A stretch of DNA of 64,000 nucleotides, taken from the NCBI GenBank assembly GCA_910583545.1, contig CAJTXM010000003.1, positions 62,001 to 126,000 on the forward strand, given 5' to 3'. Shown piece after piece: positions 1 to 7,630 of this stretch. Both the position numbers and the translations under genes were made by a program. Below the pieces are notes generated by a model. That model worked only from the letters and a program-made list of their open reading frames with translations. It was not told the origin of the DNA and searched no databases. How positions within the stretch are numbered: position 1 is the first letter of the stretch; each line of letters starts with the position of its first letter. The DNA is from an uncultured Christensenella sp. Its GTDB lineage: Bacteria; Bacillota; Clostridia; Christensenellales; Borkfalkiaceae.

Positions 1-420
1 TACTTTTTGCGCTATATGGACGATATCGTCATTTTGAGCGATAGCAAAGAATATCTACACCAACTACGCAAAGACATAGCGGAGTATTTGTCGGTAAACC
101 TTGCCCTTACAGTAAAAGAAAATTGGCAAGTATTCCCGTCCGCCGTACGCGGTATAGATTTCGTCGGTTATCGGTATTTTGGCAAGTTCACGCTTCTGCG
201 AAAGAATACAAAAAGACGACTGAAGAAAGCCGCGAAACGACTACGGCGCAAGGTTGAACGCGGAAAGTCGTTGACGTTACAGAACCGAAGCACGGTCGGT
301 TCGTACAAAGGAATTTTGGAATGGTGCGACAGCACCCGCCTAAAAGAAAAAACAATAAATAAATTTATCGGAGGTAAATATGGCAACAGTAAGAGGAAGT
401 CAGGAAGCAAAGCCGCTTGA
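1..420 (+). CDS. Reverse transcriptase, DGR-type, 3' part only
   Basis: This is the C-terminal part of an RNA-directed DNA polymerase; its 5' end lies before the window and the frame is open from base 1. The first residues carry the catalytic box RYMDDIVILS, followed by IDFVGYRYF and a basic segment leading to SYKGILEWCDS. That order (Y-M-D-D, then a [F/I]xGY box, then a basic thumb ending in an SYxGxL-like motif) fits DGR reverse transcriptases better than group II intron or retron enzymes. The neighbours are phage tail genes, a common DGR location. The template and variable repeats, if present, would lie upstream and cannot be seen. The 3' end overlaps the next gene by 41 nt. The RT assignment is firm; the DGR subclass is an inference. 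Confidence 0.78.
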   Translation, partial: YFLRYMDDIVILSDSKEYLHQLRKDIAEYLSVNLALTVKENWQVFPSAVRGIDFVGYRYFGKFTLLRKNTKRRLKKAAKRLRRKVERGKSLTLQNRSTVGSYKGILEWCDSTRLKEKTINKFIGGKYGNSKRKSGSKAA

Positions 421-631
421 ATTGGAGTTCGGCAAAACCACCGTCTACGAGCGCAAAAACATTCGGCGCATAGACGAACCAGACACCGACGAACGGCGCG
501 GGTTTCACGGTTGGGAGTACGACGAAACGCAATACACCCACGCCGAGTGGTACAAGCAAGACAGCATAAAGAACAAGCTCGCCATTGCGGAGCTTGCCGA
601 GCTATTAGCGGGAGGAAAGGCAAATGGTTAA
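380..631 (+). CDS. Phage tail-region small protein
   Basis: This 83-residue hydrophilic protein is rich in charged and aromatic residues (GKTTVYERKNIRR near residue 20, then GWEYDETQYTHAEW). Small proteins with this look occur next to tail-fibre and XkdX genes in Firmicute phages, but I do not recognise a named domain. GGAGG lies 6 nt before the ATG. The start is inside the 3' end of the reverse transcriptase gene and the stop overlaps the XkdX start, so the three genes are translationally packed. Confidence 0.6.
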   Translation: MATVRGSQEAKPLELEFGKTTVYERKNIRRIDEPDTDERRGFHGWEYDETQYTHAEWYKQDSIKNKLAIAELAELLAGGKANG

Positions 632-725
632 GATTTACGTCGATTTGATACGGGCGGGGCAAATGACGCTCGAACAAGTCCCCGAGAAATGGCGCAAAGA
701 AGTACGCCAAGCGTTGGAGGAGTAA
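624..725 (+). CDS. xkdX: XkdX-family phage protein
   Basis: This 33-residue protein has the compact pattern of XkdX proteins: an N-terminal KIYVDLIRAG, then MTLEQVP, then a basic/acidic helix ending in EE. XkdX proteins of PBSX-like phages are encoded right after tail-fibre genes and have no established function. AGGAAAGG lies upstream, the ATG overlaps the preceding stop by 8 nt and the stop TAA is 1 nt before the next ATG. It supports a prophage tail module here. Confidence 0.72.
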   Translation: MVKIYVDLIRAGQMTLEQVPEKWRKEVRQALEE

Positions 726-726
726 A

Positions 727-1359
727 ATGCAGTACGAGCTTATAAACGGAGCGGGTGTCGGCGTAATAACCGACCCGACCCCCATATTACGAGATATAAA
801 AGACACGTTCGGCGTGTCTTTTGTTTTGCCCGACGCAGGCGCGTACGTTGCGCTTTTTCGGGACGAGGCGGGCGTTGAATACCGGGCAACCATAAAGGAC
901 AGCGTCGCCAAAGTGCCGAAGCAGATACTGACGAAAAACCAACGAATCGGGCTGACCGTTTGCAAGGTAGACGGGGACGAGGTAACGCAGGCGTGGGAAT
1001 GCCACCCGCTCAAAGTTGGGTCGTTCCTTGAATTGCGCAAAACGCAATGGCAAATCACGGCGGGAATGGACGACAGAGAACTGTGCGCCCGACTTGCCGA
1101 GATAGAAAAAGCACACGCCCGGACGCAAGCAGAATTCAACGAGCTAAAAGACGAGAATTTGCGCCGTGCGGACGAGTTCGCCCAAACCGCCCGAGAATAC
1201 GCCGAAAGCGTAAACGGGCTTACAAAGGCACTTGCAAGCGTTAAAACGGCAAACGAAACGCTTGCGAAAGGTTACAACGAAGCAATAAAGGTCGTCAACG
1301 ACCTTACGGGGAGGGTGGCAGCCCTCGAAAAGAACTACGACCCCACAATAATCAAGTAA
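727..1359 (+). CDS. Phage protein with C-terminal coiled coil, unknown
   Basis: This 210-residue protein follows xkdX with a GGAGG overlapping the previous stop region. Residues 1-110 look like a small beta-rich domain containing a DGDEVTQAWE segment. Residues 120-205 are strongly helical and charged with heptad-like spacing (AEIEKAHARTQAEFNELKDE and onward), consistent with a trimeric or dimeric coiled coil. Position directly after the tail genes suggests a tail-associated or tail-fibre accessory role, but no named family is recognised. Confidence 0.55.
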   Translation: MQYELINGAGVGVITDPTPILRDIKDTFGVSFVLPDAGAYVALFRDEAGVEYRATIKDSVAKVPKQILTKNQRIGLTVCKVDGDEVTQAWECHPLKVGSFLELRKTQWQITAGMDDRELCARLAEIEKAHARTQAEFNELKDENLRRADEFAQTAREYAESVNGLTKALASVKTANETLAKGYNEAIKVVNDLTGRVAALEKNYDPTIIK

Positions 1360-1378
1360 AATTCGGAGGAATAAAAAA

Positions 1379-1921
1379 ATGGACTATGTATGGGAATTGA
1401 TACAGCCGTACGTTTTGGCTGTACTTGCATTTTTAAGCGGCAGCGGAATCACCGCAGTTATTCTGCGCGCAGTAGTAAAAAAGCTGTTCACGAAGAACAA
1501 CACCACGCTCGAGCAAGCGTACAACACGGAAAAGGTCGCCCAAAAGACCGCCGAGAAGTTGGCGGGCAAAACGCTCAATATTGACGTAACCGCCGTAACC
1601 GAAAAGGCATTAAAAAAGGTCGCCGAGAAGTTGGACGTGAGGGTCGAAAAAGTAGAGGACGCAACAAACGCGCTGAAAGCTATTCTCGTTGCCATAGCGA
1701 AAGGAATTATCAAGTTAAAGGCTTTGACGGACGAAGAAAAAGCGGAGCTTGCAAGCGCAATCGCACTGCTTGAAGCAAACTACAAACCGCCCACCAACGA
1801 CGAGATTATGACCGTAAAGCTCGCTCCGATTTCGTTACCCGAGGACGACGCGGACGAGGAGGAAGAAACGCCCGCCGCCACCGATAGCGGCGTAAATTTC
1901 GGAGGGCTTGACGCAAAATGA
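1379..1921 (+). CDS. Phage single-pass membrane protein, unknown
   Basis: This 180-residue protein has an N-terminal hydrophobic segment at about residues 5-32 (YVLAVLAFLSGSGITAVILR), then a long charged helical region rich in Lys, Glu and Ala, then an acidic tail (EDDADEEEETP). GGAGG lies 7 nt before the ATG. The position between tail genes and further membrane proteins would suit a holin-like or lysis-associated protein, but sequence alone does not show that. Its stop overlaps the next start in ATGA. Confidence 0.55.
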   Translation: MDYVWELIQPYVLAVLAFLSGSGITAVILRAVVKKLFTKNNTTLEQAYNTEKVAQKTAEKLAGKTLNIDVTAVTEKALKKVAEKLDVRVEKVEDATNALKAILVAIAKGIIKLKALTDEEKAELASAIALLEANYKPPTNDEIMTVKLAPISLPEDDADEEEETPAATDSGVNFGGLDAK

Positions 1922-2430
1922 AAATGACGAAGAAACGGCTTGCGTTTTTTCTTCTGCATTTGCTTTTTTCGGCGGTCGTGCCGATCGCACTTGTAATAGT
2001 ACGATATAGCACGATTGCAAACACGAAAGCGGCGGTCGGCTTCAAAATATCTATAACGGGCGTATTGCTTTTAATATTCGTATTCTGGGTAGTAAAAAAG
2101 CTGTTTATAGATAGGAAGCTGACCGACCTCAAAGCGCAGGGGAATATAATGCTTGCCAACCTAAAAACAAAGCAAGACCCCGCCGAGATTGCCGCGCTCG
2201 AAAAAGAGCTAAAAAACATAAAGACGCTTGAAGCGGTATTCGGTTCGATAATTCCGCTACTATTCATAGTGGCGGCTATAATCGCATTCAAAGCCCTTGA
2301 AGCGCAGCTCGTAACGCTATCGGCGACGCTCGGTTATATCGGCATAAGCTACGCCGTGGGGTTTGTATTTAACGTGCTATATTCACGCGAGATACACGCA
2401 AAGAACGGAGGAAACAACAATGGCGAATAA
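1918..2430 (+). CDS. Phage multi-pass membrane protein, unknown
   Basis: This 170-residue protein has about four hydrophobic segments: residues 7-30, 38-60, 102-122 and 130-156. A basic/acidic stretch separates segments 2 and 3 and contains KQDPAEIAALEKELKN. The start overlaps the preceding stop (ATGA), implying translational coupling. A lysis or membrane role is possible from context; there is no recognised family. Its last 11 nt overlap the next gene. Confidence 0.5.
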   Translation: MKMTKKRLAFFLLHLLFSAVVPIALVIVRYSTIANTKAAVGFKISITGVLLLIFVFWVVKKLFIDRKLTDLKAQGNIMLANLKTKQDPAEIAALEKELKNIKTLEAVFGSIIPLLFIVAAIIAFKALEAQLVTLSATLGYIGISYAVGFVFNVLYSREIHAKNGGNNNGE

Positions 2431-3349
2431 AGCAACGGAAAGGCTCGACTCGGTAAAGCGAAGATTTAACTATCGGCAATTTTTTATGGTTGCCGTATTA
2501 CTTTTCGCAACCGCAGCGGACATTTTAATTGACTACGTACACGCAGGGTTTAACCCGGCAATATTCAGCGACCCGTCGTATTGGATTATGCTCGGGCTGA
2601 CCTGCCTATCGGTCGTATTGGTAACGCTATCGGTCCGGGACTTCTTCCGCGAGAAAGAACTGCGGGAGAACGCCGAGGTCGTAGAAGTTCAAAAGCAGAT
2701 CGACAACGCCCACGCCGAATTGATACGCCACGACTTGACAACAAAGTTCGGCGAGTACATAGACAACATAAACGCCGAGCGGAAGCTCAAAGCGTACAAG
2801 GCGTTTATTCAGTTCAAGCTGACAAAAATCAAGAAACCAAAACGCCGAGAGAAGTGGCAAGCGTTACTCGATAAAGCCGAGGCAGATATTGAGTGTATAC
2901 CGACCAAGGGAAACACGGTAAAGCTGTCGCCCGTACACCGTATACGGTTTAACCGGGTACAGATAGCAACCATTTTCAGCAGAGTCGAGCGCACCAGAAC
3001 GGACGACGAGAACATGGAAACGAACGAGCAAGCGCACATAAGCGAGCTTATATTCAAAAAGCTATTTATGGTTATTGCGTTTTCGGTTGCTTTGAGTACG
3101 CTATTCTTCGAGCAAAACGAATTCGCCGTGGCGGTTTTGATAAATACCTTTTCAAAGCTATTCCGCACGGCAATGAGCGTTTCACTCGGCGCAAGCGACG
3201 GGCAAGCGTTTGTGCGCGGTACGCTTTTAACTAAAATGAAGCTACGCCTTGATTTTATACAAAAGTTCCTCGAGAAAGAAAAGAAAGAGCGGGGAGCGGT
3301 TGCAGAGAAAGCGGAGCAGACGACAAATACAGCGGAAGCGGTCGAGTAA
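2420..3349 (+). CDS. Phage membrane protein, unknown
   Basis: This 309-residue protein starts at the ATG at 2420, which has GGAGG 8 nt upstream; an in-frame ATG at 2363 lies deep in the previous gene and lacks an SD. Two N-terminal hydrophobic segments (about residues 18-38 and 50-72) are followed by a long charged helical region and two more hydrophobic stretches near residues 215-245. The last gene before a strong terminator, it probably ends the late operon. No family is recognised. Confidence 0.5.
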   Translation: MANKATERLDSVKRRFNYRQFFMVAVLLFATAADILIDYVHAGFNPAIFSDPSYWIMLGLTCLSVVLVTLSVRDFFREKELRENAEVVEVQKQIDNAHAELIRHDLTTKFGEYIDNINAERKLKAYKAFIQFKLTKIKKPKRREKWQALLDKAEADIECIPTKGNTVKLSPVHRIRFNRVQIATIFSRVERTRTDDENMETNEQAHISELIFKKLFMVIAFSVALSTLFFEQNEFAVAVLINTFSKLFRTAMSVSLGASDGQAFVRGTLLTKMKLRLDFIQKFLEKEKKERGAVAEKAEQTTNTAEAVE

Positions 3350-3365
3350 TCGACCGCTTTTTTTT
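3336..3365 (+). terminator. Rho-independent terminator of the phage late operon
   Basis: AAGCGGTCGA and TCGACCGCTT form a perfect 10-bp stem around a 4-nt loop, followed by a run of T. The stop codon of the preceding gene lies within the hairpin. Confidence 0.9.
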
Positions 3366-3380
3366 CTTTGCAAAAAAGTA

Positions 3381-3410
3381 TTGACATATCACGGCGAGCC
3401 GTGATATAAT
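3381..3410 (+). promoter_or_regulatory. Promoter with embedded palindromic operator
   Basis: TTGACA (3381-3386) and TATAAT (3405-3410) are consensus boxes 18 bp apart. The spacer is almost filled by a perfect inverted repeat, ATATCACGGC (3386-3395) and GCCGTGATAT (3398-3407), separated by 2 bp. An operator here would block RNA polymerase directly. The first gene downstream encodes a small RHH-like protein, so autorepression is the simplest reading. Confidence 0.85.
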
Positions 3411-3438
3411 GAACGCACTAAAAACAAGGAGGTGGGTT

Positions 3439-3648
3439 ATGGCACGAAGCGAAGCACAACGCGCAGCTGATAGGCGTTACCGACAGACGCACCCGCCCGT
3501 TTGCGTTCCGTGGGGTACACGGTTAAAGCCCGAGGACGCAGCGGAGCTTGACGCATTGCTGAAACAGACGGGCAAGGGGCGCGCCGAATTTCTGCGCTGG
3601 GCTATGGAGCAGCTAAAAAAGACCACTACCACAGAATCGGGCGACTGA
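3439..3648 (+). CDS. Small RHH-like DNA-binding protein
   Basis: This 69-residue protein starts at ATG 3439, with AAGGAGG 6 nt upstream; an in-frame ATG at 3409 overlaps the -10 box and is rejected. After a basic N-terminus (MARSEAQRAADRRYRQ) comes a strand-like VCVPWGTRLKPEDAAELDAL and a helix containing GKGRAEFLRWAMEQL. Strand-helix-helix order and size fit the ribbon-helix-helix (CopG/Arc) class. It lies immediately downstream of a promoter with a 22-bp palindrome, the type of site such dimers bind. Repressor of itself and of the recombinase is an inference. Confidence 0.65.
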   Translation: MARSEAQRAADRRYRQTHPPVCVPWGTRLKPEDAAELDALLKQTGKGRAEFLRWAMEQLKKTTTTESGD

Positions 3649-3665
3649 CAGCGGTCGCCCTTTTT
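3639..3665 (+). terminator. Terminator or attenuator between RHH gene and recombinase
   Basis: GGGCGAC (3639-3645) pairs with GTCGCCC (3654-3660) and is followed by five T. It overlaps the RHH stop codon and lies 24 nt before the recombinase start, so it could limit recombinase expression. Confidence 0.8.
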
Positions 3666-3683
3666 ACTTTTTAGGAGGAACAA

Positions 3684-4697
3684 ATGAAAGGCGTTAAATT
3701 TACAGCAAAGGAAAAGAAACGAATACTTGATATGTGGCTCGTAGAGCATAAGCATTGGCTTTACGTTTGCAAGCACGAAAAATGCACGAGGGTCAGCCTT
3801 TGGCGTTGGAAAAAGCAATACGACGGAACGCTCGAGAGCTTGGAGAACAAATCGAGCAGACCGCACACCCCGCACCCGAACAGCCAGACCACAGAAGAAA
3901 AGCGGGAGATTTTAGAGGTCTTGCAAGAAAACCCGACAATGGGTTATACGGAGCTATACGGCGAGCTTCGGGCAAAGTACGCATATTCCCGACACTACAA
4001 AACTATGTACAAATACATTCGCAGCCTGCACTTGCGCCCGGCAGAGATATACGACCGATACGTTGCGCAGCCGTACGACACGCCCGAAATGCTCGGGCAG
4101 AAGTGGCAAATGGACGTCAAATTCGTTCCCCGAGTTTGCTACGCAGGGAAAGACCCGTTCGAGCGGGCGTTTCAGTATACAATGATAGACGAAGCCACCC
4201 GTGAGCGGTTTATTTACGCATACAAAGAGCATAGCGGTTACTCGACCGCCGATTTTATACAAAGGGCGGTGTTGTACTTCGGCTATGCGCCGAAAGTAAT
4301 ACAGACGGACAACGGGACGGAGTTCACGAACCCCAAAGGAACGGGCGAGGGTAAGGTGCATATTGCCGATCGGACTATGCAGCGGCTCGGAATCAAGCAC
4401 CAACTTATTAGACCGTACACGCCCCGCCACAACGGAAAGGTCGAGCGGTCGCACCGCACCGACCAAGAAAGGTTTTACAACTATTTGCAGTATTCCACTT
4501 TTGAAGAGTTGCAAGAGAAAATGCAGGCGTGGCTCTGCAGATACAACCGCAAGCCCCACACGGCACTCCGCAACCGATACGGGAAGTACGCATGGCAAAG
4601 CCCGCTTGAAAAGCGAGCCGAGCTATTGGAAATATTAAAAGAGGGTATGACGGACGCGAAAGTTCGGTTCGTAAAAAATTCTGCCCGGGCAGTATAA
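3684..4697 (+). CDS. IS481-like DDE recombinase/integrase
   Basis: This 337-residue protein has an N-terminal helix-turn-helix region (about 1-60, with CTRVSLWRWKKQYDG) and an integrase catalytic core. The DDE triad is visible as D144 (QKWQMDVKFV), D209 (VIQTDNGTEF) and E254 (HNGKVERSHRTD). An AGGAGG precedes the ATG. No terminal inverted repeats of an insertion sequence could be found by eye around 3370-4760. With the RHH gene and prophage genes it may be the element's own recombinase rather than an independent IS, which is an inference. Confidence 0.85.
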   Translation: MKGVKFTAKEKKRILDMWLVEHKHWLYVCKHEKCTRVSLWRWKKQYDGTLESLENKSSRPHTPHPNSQTTEEKREILEVLQENPTMGYTELYGELRAKYAYSRHYKTMYKYIRSLHLRPAEIYDRYVAQPYDTPEMLGQKWQMDVKFVPRVCYAGKDPFERAFQYTMIDEATRERFIYAYKEHSGYSTADFIQRAVLYFGYAPKVIQTDNGTEFTNPKGTGEGKVHIADRTMQRLGIKHQLIRPYTPRHNGKVERSHRTDQERFYNYLQYSTFEELQEKMQAWLCRYNRKPHTALRNRYGKYAWQSPLEKRAELLEILKEGMTDAKVRFVKNSARAV

Positions 4698-4715
4698 GCG
4701 ACAACCCGAAGCGCA

Positions 4716-4742
4716 GCACCCCCCAAACAAGGGGTGCATTTT
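4716..4742 (+). terminator. Terminator after the recombinase
   Basis: GCACCCC (4716-4722) pairs with GGGGTGC (4731-4737) across an 8-nt loop and is followed by ATTTT. Confidence 0.8.
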
Positions 4743-4767
4743 GGCGCGCCCAGAAACAGAGAAACGA

Positions 4768-4862
4768 TTGACCGCCGAGCGGAAAAGTGGTATTATATAA
4801 CGGCAGAGAACGAAAGGGAAATGGCAAAATGGAGCAAACAAGGGCAAAAATGGCGTTTATAA
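4768..4862 (+). other. Promoter with 13-codon ORF at the element boundary
   Basis: TTGACC (4768-4773) and TATTAT (4791-4796) are 17 bp apart. Downstream, GAAAGGGAA precedes ATG 4821, opening a 13-codon frame (MAKWSKQGQKWRL) that stops at 4862. It may be the truncated start of an element gene cut at the prophage border, or a leader peptide. The rest of 4863-4945 is AT-rich with no feature I can support. Protein coding is uncertain. Confidence 0.4.
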
Positions 4863-4945
4863 TAACTTGCGAAAAAAATTCTAAAATATTTCTAAAAATA
4901 TGCTAAAAACGCTTGACTCTTTTTCAAGATTGTATATTTACTGAC

Positions 4946-4974
4946 TTTACTTTTATTTAGAACCGTGATATAAT
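4946..4974 (+). promoter_or_regulatory. glf promoter, predicted leaderless transcript
   Basis: TTTACT (4946-4951), a 17-bp spacer and TATAAT (4969-4974). The ATG of glf begins at 4981, only 6 nt after the -10 box, so transcription would start at or next to the A of the start codon. There is no SD in the remaining space. Confidence 0.7.
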
Positions 4975-4980
4975 TTTTTT

Positions 4981-6093
4981 ATGAATACTTTGAGAAAATA
5001 CGATTATCTGATTGTCGGAGCCGGTCTTTTCGGCGCGACTTTTGCGAACAGGGCAAAGGCGAACGGTAAAAAGGTGCTTGTAATAGACAAGCGTCCGAAC
5101 GTCGCCGGCAATATCTATACGGAAGAGGTAGAGGGCATAAACGTACACAAGTACGGCGCGCACATCTTTCACACGAATAATAAAGACGTATGGCAGTTTG
5201 TAAACGGATTTGCCGAGTTTAACCGTTTTACTAATTCGCCCGTAGCGAACTATAAGGGAGAGCTTTATTCTCTGCCTTTCAATATGTACACGTTCAATAA
5301 AATGTGGGGGGTCACAACTCCCGAACAGGCTGAGAAAAAAATTGAAGAACAGCGCAAATCGGCAGGTATTACGGAGCCTCAAAACCTTGAAGAGCAGGCG
5401 ATATCTCTCGTCGGGAAAGATATTTATGAAAAGCTGATTAAGGGTTATACCGAAAAGCAATGGGGCAGAGCCTGCACCGAATTGCCGCCGTTTATTATAA
5501 AAAGACTGCCTGTAAGGCTGACTTTCGACAATAATTATTTCAATGCTTTATATCAGGGTATTCCGGTTGGCGGATATACCAAAATGGTAGAAAATATGCT
5601 TGAAGGCATAGAAGTGCGTTTAAATACTGACTATCTTGCGGACAAGAAAGAGTTGGACAAACTTGCCGAAAAGGTAATTTATACAGGCGCGATAGACGCT
5701 TATTTCGATTATAAATTGGGCGCGCTCGAATATCGGTCGGTAAGGTTTGAAACCGAAGTTCTGGATATCCCTAATTTTCAGGGCAATGCGGCAGTAAACT
5801 ATACGGACAGAGAGACGCCGTGGACGAGAATAATCGAGCATAAATGGTTTGAGTTCGGTACTCAGCCGAAAACAGTTATAAGCAGGGAATACAGCTCGGA
5901 GTGGAAAAAAGGCGACGAACCTTATTACCCCGTCAACGACGAGAAAAACGGGGAGTTGTTCAAGGAGTACAAAAAGCTTGCCGAAAAGGAAAGAGGCGTA
6001 ATTTTCGGGGGCAGACTAGGCGAATACAAATATTACGATATGGATCAGGTCATTGCGTCCGCTTTGGAGTTATGTAAAACAGAACTGAAATAA
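4981..6093 (+). CDS. glf: UDP-galactopyranose mutase
   Basis: The enzyme interconverts UDP-galactopyranose and UDP-galactofuranose using reduced FAD in the cytoplasm, supplying Galf for surface glycans. The 370-residue product has normal family length. The N-terminal FAD-binding motif is VGAGLFGATFANRA, followed by VIDKRPNVAGN and the family signature HKYGAHIFHTNN. Later conserved pieces include KGYTEKQWG and GGRLGEYKYYDMDQ. The start at 4981 abuts the -10 box, which predicts a leaderless mRNA. It is a single-gene unit ended by a palindromic terminator; no other glycan genes are adjacent. Confidence 0.95.
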   Translation: MNTLRKYDYLIVGAGLFGATFANRAKANGKKVLVIDKRPNVAGNIYTEEVEGINVHKYGAHIFHTNNKDVWQFVNGFAEFNRFTNSPVANYKGELYSLPFNMYTFNKMWGVTTPEQAEKKIEEQRKSAGITEPQNLEEQAISLVGKDIYEKLIKGYTEKQWGRACTELPPFIIKRLPVRLTFDNNYFNALYQGIPVGGYTKMVENMLEGIEVRLNTDYLADKKELDKLAEKVIYTGAIDAYFDYKLGALEYRSVRFETEVLDIPNFQGNAAVNYTDRETPWTRIIEHKWFEFGTQPKTVISREYSSEWKKGDEPYYPVNDEKNGELFKEYKKLAEKERGVIFGGRLGEYKYYDMDQVIASALELCKTELK

Positions 6094-6107
6094 ATTCATA
6101 TGTCAAA

Positions 6108-6147
6108 AAAAGAGTGGGTTAAGCAAATTTGCTTAACCCACTCTTTT
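6108..6147. terminator. Bidirectional terminator, 40-bp perfect palindrome
   Basis: Bases 6108-6127 are the exact reverse complement of 6128-6147 (AAAAGAGTGGGTTAAGCAAA on the left). Being flanked by A and T runs, it terminates glf on the plus strand and the convergent GH30 gene on the minus strand; it overlaps the GH30 stop codon. Confidence 0.92.
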
Positions 6148-7630
6148 ATTTAAGAATAAAAGTTGTTATGGAATTTGGTTTTAACGCGGCGGTGAAGGAG
6201 GAGCCGTGCAGGGACGGAGGGGTGATTTGTGCCCATTTTTCGCCGTCGTCGGAATTTCCGCTTGTGCGCACAGCCTGTACGGAAGTGAACGATCTATCCA
6301 GACCCGACAGTGCAAAATTTTTAGTCTTTTCGTTTTGCCTTGCGTTTACCGCTACGATTGCAAGCGAACCGTCCTTATTCAGCGCCGCAAGCGTTTCGCC
6401 GCTGCATCTTATTATTTTTGCTTCGGGGCGGATGAATTTCGAAAACTGTCCGAACGCGTAATATTTCTGAGTGAGAATTATTTCTTGCCTGTCGTGGTCG
6501 GCGATTGCCGCACCCCAGTATCCGCCGTTCAGATCAAACGCTCCGCTGTCTTTGTTGCCGTTAAAACCGTCTTTCGAGACGTGGCTGCCGATGATCTGCC
6601 AAATTACCCAGGCCGACGGGGCAAGGTTATTCATATCGTAAATAATTTTATTCCCAAGCCACAGCGCCGCGCCCATTTCGCCTGCGCCGACGCCTGCGGT
6701 TTCCGCGCCGTCCACTTCGCTCATCCAGAGATTTAAGTTGTTTTCTCTTACTACGCTGCCCAACTTTTTGATTTTTTCCGTCTTATAGCTATGAGTATTT
6801 ACTCTGCCTATGCAGGAGCGCGCCCCGTCCGTAAGAGAATAAAACTCGTCAAGCTGTCTGTCCGTGAACGATTCTTCACAGGCGGAAAGCGCTACCTTGT
6901 CGGTAAGAGAGTGTCTTTGCAGTGCGGCGTAAGTTTCCTCTATGAGCCGAGACTGATCTTCTCCCTCCTCAACGTTGCAACCCTCTTGCTTTACGCTGTA
7001 AGCGTGCCAGTTTACGACCGTCGGCTCGTTCATGGGCGAAAGACTTACGACGGGCATATTTAATTCGTTGCACATATAATCGGTGACGTGCGCGAGATAT
7101 TCAGCGAAATCGCCGAAGCTCTCGGCTTTGATATTCGTTTTATATTTTCTGTCTTCCGTGCTTCCCGAAGCGCAGCCGCTCACCGTCATAAAGTAGGGAG
7201 GGGAGTTTGAAAACAGTTCCACCTTTGCCTCGGCGCCTGCGGCTTCAACCGCGCGCGTAAGCACGTTCAGCTGGTTTCTATCGGCTGTATAGTCGTAGAC
7301 GCCGTTTTCGTTCATCCAGCCCGGCATTGCGGAGTCGGTCCGCGTTATGTGACGGTGCGTCGGGTCGTCGCCTCCGCCGATATTATAGCGCATAATATTC
7401 AGATTAAGCCCGTCTTTTCCGAAAAAAACGTCTGCACATTTCTGAGAAAGGGCGTCGGAGTAACCTATTCGGTTTGCAAACCAGCAAAGACTCGTGCCGA
7501 AGCCCTCGAACGGGCTTGACGGGGTTTCATATCTGAGCGATACCGTTTCCGTCGGAGTACAGCCCGAAAACGATATTACGGGCGTTGCAAGGCAGAAGAG
7601 CGCAGTCAAGGCGCAGAAAAATTTTTTCAT
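6146..7630 (-). CDS. GH30-family glycoside hydrolase lipoprotein
   Basis: This 494-residue secreted lipoprotein has a signal peptide with lipobox at C24 (VISFSGC). The GH30 fold is indicated by FEGFGTSLCW, RYNIGGGDD, FSNSPPYFMTVSGC, the acid/base E202 in SLSPMNEPT and the nucleophile E305 in LWMSEVDG. The RYNIGGG...FSNSPPYFMT pattern resembles endo-beta-1,6-galactanases of GH30 more than glucosylceramidases, but substrate is not proven. It would act at the outer face of the cell on plant or mucosal polysaccharide. Its start overlaps the yitT stop by 4 nt, so it is second in a two-gene operon. Confidence 0.85.
   Translation of the reverse strand: MKKFFCALTALFCLATPVISFSGCTPTETVSLRYETPSSPFEGFGTSLCWFANRIGYSDALSQKCADVFFGKDGLNLNIMRYNIGGGDDPTHRHITRTDSAMPGWMNENGVYDYTADRNQLNVLTRAVEAAGAEAKVELFSNSPPYFMTVSGCASGSTEDRKYKTNIKAESFGDFAEYLAHVTDYMCNELNMPVVSLSPMNEPTVVNWHAYSVKQEGCNVEEGEDQSRLIEETYAALQRHSLTDKVALSACEESFTDRQLDEFYSLTDGARSCIGRVNTHSYKTEKIKKLGSVVRENNLNLWMSEVDGAETAGVGAGEMGAALWLGNKIIYDMNNLAPSAWVIWQIIGSHVSKDGFNGNKDSGAFDLNGGYWGAAIADHDRQEIILTQKYYAFGQFSKFIRPEAKIIRCSGETLAALNKDGSLAIVAVNARQNEKTKNFALSGLDRSFTSVQAVRTSGNSDDGEKWAQITPPSLHGSSFTAALKPNSITTFILK

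Noticed and set aside
3370..4760. Standalone insertion sequence around the DDE protein
   Set aside because: No flanking inverted repeats or target duplication found by eye; fits the prophage end instead.
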